Shown in pieces: positions 26,357 through 27,432 of a stretch of DNA of 27,432 nucleotides. The position numbers were made by a program, and so were the translations under genes. The notes beneath the pieces are model-generated. The model searched no databases. It worked only from the letters and a program-made list of their open reading frames with translations, and was not told the DNA's origin. This stretch comes from Haliea sp. (lineage in GTDB: Bacteria > Pseudomonadota > Gammaproteobacteria > Pseudomonadales > Halieaceae). Location of the stretch: contig JADJAL010000043.1 in NCBI GenBank assembly GCA_016704305.1, positions 1-27,432 of the forward strand, read 5' to 3'. The first letter of the stretch is position 1. The number at the start of each line of letters is the position of its first letter.

Positions 26357-27232
26357 TTACGGCGCTTTTGAAAACAGCAGCGTCATGCGATCCGTCTCGC
26401 CGATGGCAAGCATCGCCGCCTCGCTTTTTGGGATCGCTTTCATTGCCGCGCAGTACGGCGGCAAGCGCCCACGCTGTCGTCACCGGCCGGATGGTCCAGT
26501 GGATTGGCGTTGATCGCTGCTTCGGCCACCAGTCGAAACCGGCCTTTTTCAAAGCTCGCAATCACAGCGGCCTGGTTCAGGTACGCGGCTGCCGTCAACA
26601 TCAGCACTGGGCCGTGGCCGGCGCCCGGTGTTGCACGACGCCGACCAGTCCATCGTCCTGGAGCATGGTGCTTACACCTTCCAGCGCTTGGTGAGCGTTT
26701 GCGCCTGCGCTTCAAAGCGATTGAGGTTGTGCAGAGGGCGAATCAGCAGGACCCTTCACTGTGCCCGCCAATTGGGCGGGACGGTTTCTGAACGTGATCC
26801 CAGTGCGGCAATGCCAGTTATCGGTATATGTGGCAACCTCGGCGGGGAAGTTACCCGTGGCGGCAATTCGCTCGGCGGTCCACAGCGTCGCCGGGCCGCA
26901 CCATGGGCCAGATGCGGTCCGGGTAGTTCATTGCCGTACAGCGCGCCATCGGCGCCCAGGTAATTTGCGAGGATACGGGTATACACTGCCTCTCCGGGCA
27001 GGCCTTCGACCACCGTCATGCCAGGCTCGACCTGGAAAGGTCAGCGTTTCCACCGGGTGGCGGTAGACGTCGCGCGCTCTTTCTCGCCGCTGCGCGCGCG
27101 GCGATGATCTCGACCAGCAGTCGGCATTGTTGTCAGCCGCGTTCTCGGCATTGCTGTCAGCGGCGTAAGTGGTTGGGATAAACGTGGGGAGGAAAAGGCC
27201 GTGGCCAGCAGGCAGCTTCGTATGTTCAGCAT
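26357..27232 (-). CDS. exported class I SAM-dependent methyltransferase (COG4798-like), severely frameshifted
   Basis: The pieces match a family of secreted or periplasmic predicted methyltransferases. ATG at 27232 starts MLNIRSCLLATAF with a signal peptide whose end reads TTYAADSNAENAAD in another frame. Then come SARDVYRHPVETLTFF-like text, PGMTVVEGLPGEAVYTRILA (the usual motif I slot, EIWPGGGY in relatives), YLGADGALYG, FRLVAEAAINANPLDHPAGD and finally AMLAIGETDRMTLLFSKAP with TAA at 26357-26359. Length of about 285 residues is family-like. Motif I lacks its usual glycine-rich form, so substitution or error is likely. The middle (about 26600-26950) is hard to read. It is convergent with the membrane gene. 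Family assignment is good; functionality is unknown. Confidence 0.65.
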
Positions 27233-27432
27233 GGGGATGGTTCCGCGAGGTTTGTGAGGTGGCGCTACAGTGCGCAACTGTCCCGCGCACCCCGCCAATT
27301 GTAAAGCGCTTTATGTGACGGGCTGTGTGACTGCAGCGGCGCTCAACTCTGGCACAGAATGACCGACTCCGTCATGCCCGGTAGAGTTGGGATCGTTAAG
27401 ATACCGCGAAACAATTTCATCGACGGGAGTAA
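27233..27432. other. right-end stretch without a supported gene
   Basis: About 200 bases upstream of the methyltransferase. They should hold its promoter, but no convincing hexamer pair or gene start was seen. Open frames here are short and without motifs. Confidence 0.4.

Noticed and set aside
1..27432. Programmed ribosomal frameshifting as an explanation for the split genes
   Set aside because: Breaks are numerous, in both directions, in unrelated housekeeping genes, without consistent slippery sequences and downstream structures. Homopolymer errors explain them more simply.
1..27432. tRNA, rRNA, CRISPR arrays, insertion sequences or prophage genes
   Set aside because: Nothing on either strand showed cloverleaf or T-loop patterns, regularly spaced repeats, transposase motifs or phage proteins by eye.

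Overview
The window looks like a chromosomal segment of a GC-rich, probably marine, gammaproteobacterium. This is inferred from gene content (E. coli-type agmatinase SpeB, PBP7-like endopeptidase, GpsA, a HAD-PlsC/PlsB pair, two lipoprotein sulfatases, a periplasmic FG-GAP/ASPIC protein); no rRNA or other phylogenetic marker is present. A dominant property is that most genes are split between reading frames while conserved motifs survive in order. Many junctions sit at homopolymer runs, so I read most breaks as sequence errors rather than decay. Breaks are densest near both ends (1-3030 and 24434-27232); four genes (5721-7430, 10144-11790, 18873-19877 and most of 11861-13450) are essentially intact.

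Layout. 1-331 (+): 3' end of an ACR3 arsenite efflux gene. 552-1915 (-) and 2099-3031 (+): divergent class III aminotransferase and agmatinase speB, a polyamine catabolism pair. 3079-7430 (-): an envelope glycan locus with a large unassigned membrane protein, a polyprenyl-phosphate type GT2, a SAM methyltransferase apparently fused in frame to it, and a flippase-like membrane protein. 7431-7932: intergenic, with one doubtful small ORF. 7933-10070 (+) and 10144-11790 (-): two convergent secreted sulfatases. 11861-13450 (-): seven-repeat FG-GAP propeller with ASPIC/UnbV domain. 13510-14318 (-): M48 lipoprotein protease.

14412-15497 (-): Rieske oxygenase. 15608-16956 (-): NTT/MFS-type transporter. 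16958-17909 (-): Tat-exported aldo/keto reductase. 18004-18871 (-): PBP7-like protein. 18873-19877 (-): gpsA. 19942-22269 (-): plsB-type acyltransferase. 22287-23966 (-): HAD phosphatase-PlsC fusion. The last three supply and acylate glycerol-3-phosphate to phosphatidic acid and are read in the same direction with short gaps, so they form a likely phospholipid operon. Its 467-base upstream region holds an AT-rich island, inverted repeats and a convincing intrinsic terminator on the same strand as the operon. This could be an attenuated leader or a small RNA.

24434-26285 (+): a badly broken membrane glycosyltransferase-like gene. 26357-27232 (-): a badly broken periplasmic SAM methyltransferase. 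No tRNA, rRNA, CRISPR array, transposase or phage gene was seen. The best candidates for something not already described are the glycan locus with its unassigned membrane protein, the sulfatase/propeller neighbourhood with stop-start overlaps, and the noncoding region before the phospholipid operon.
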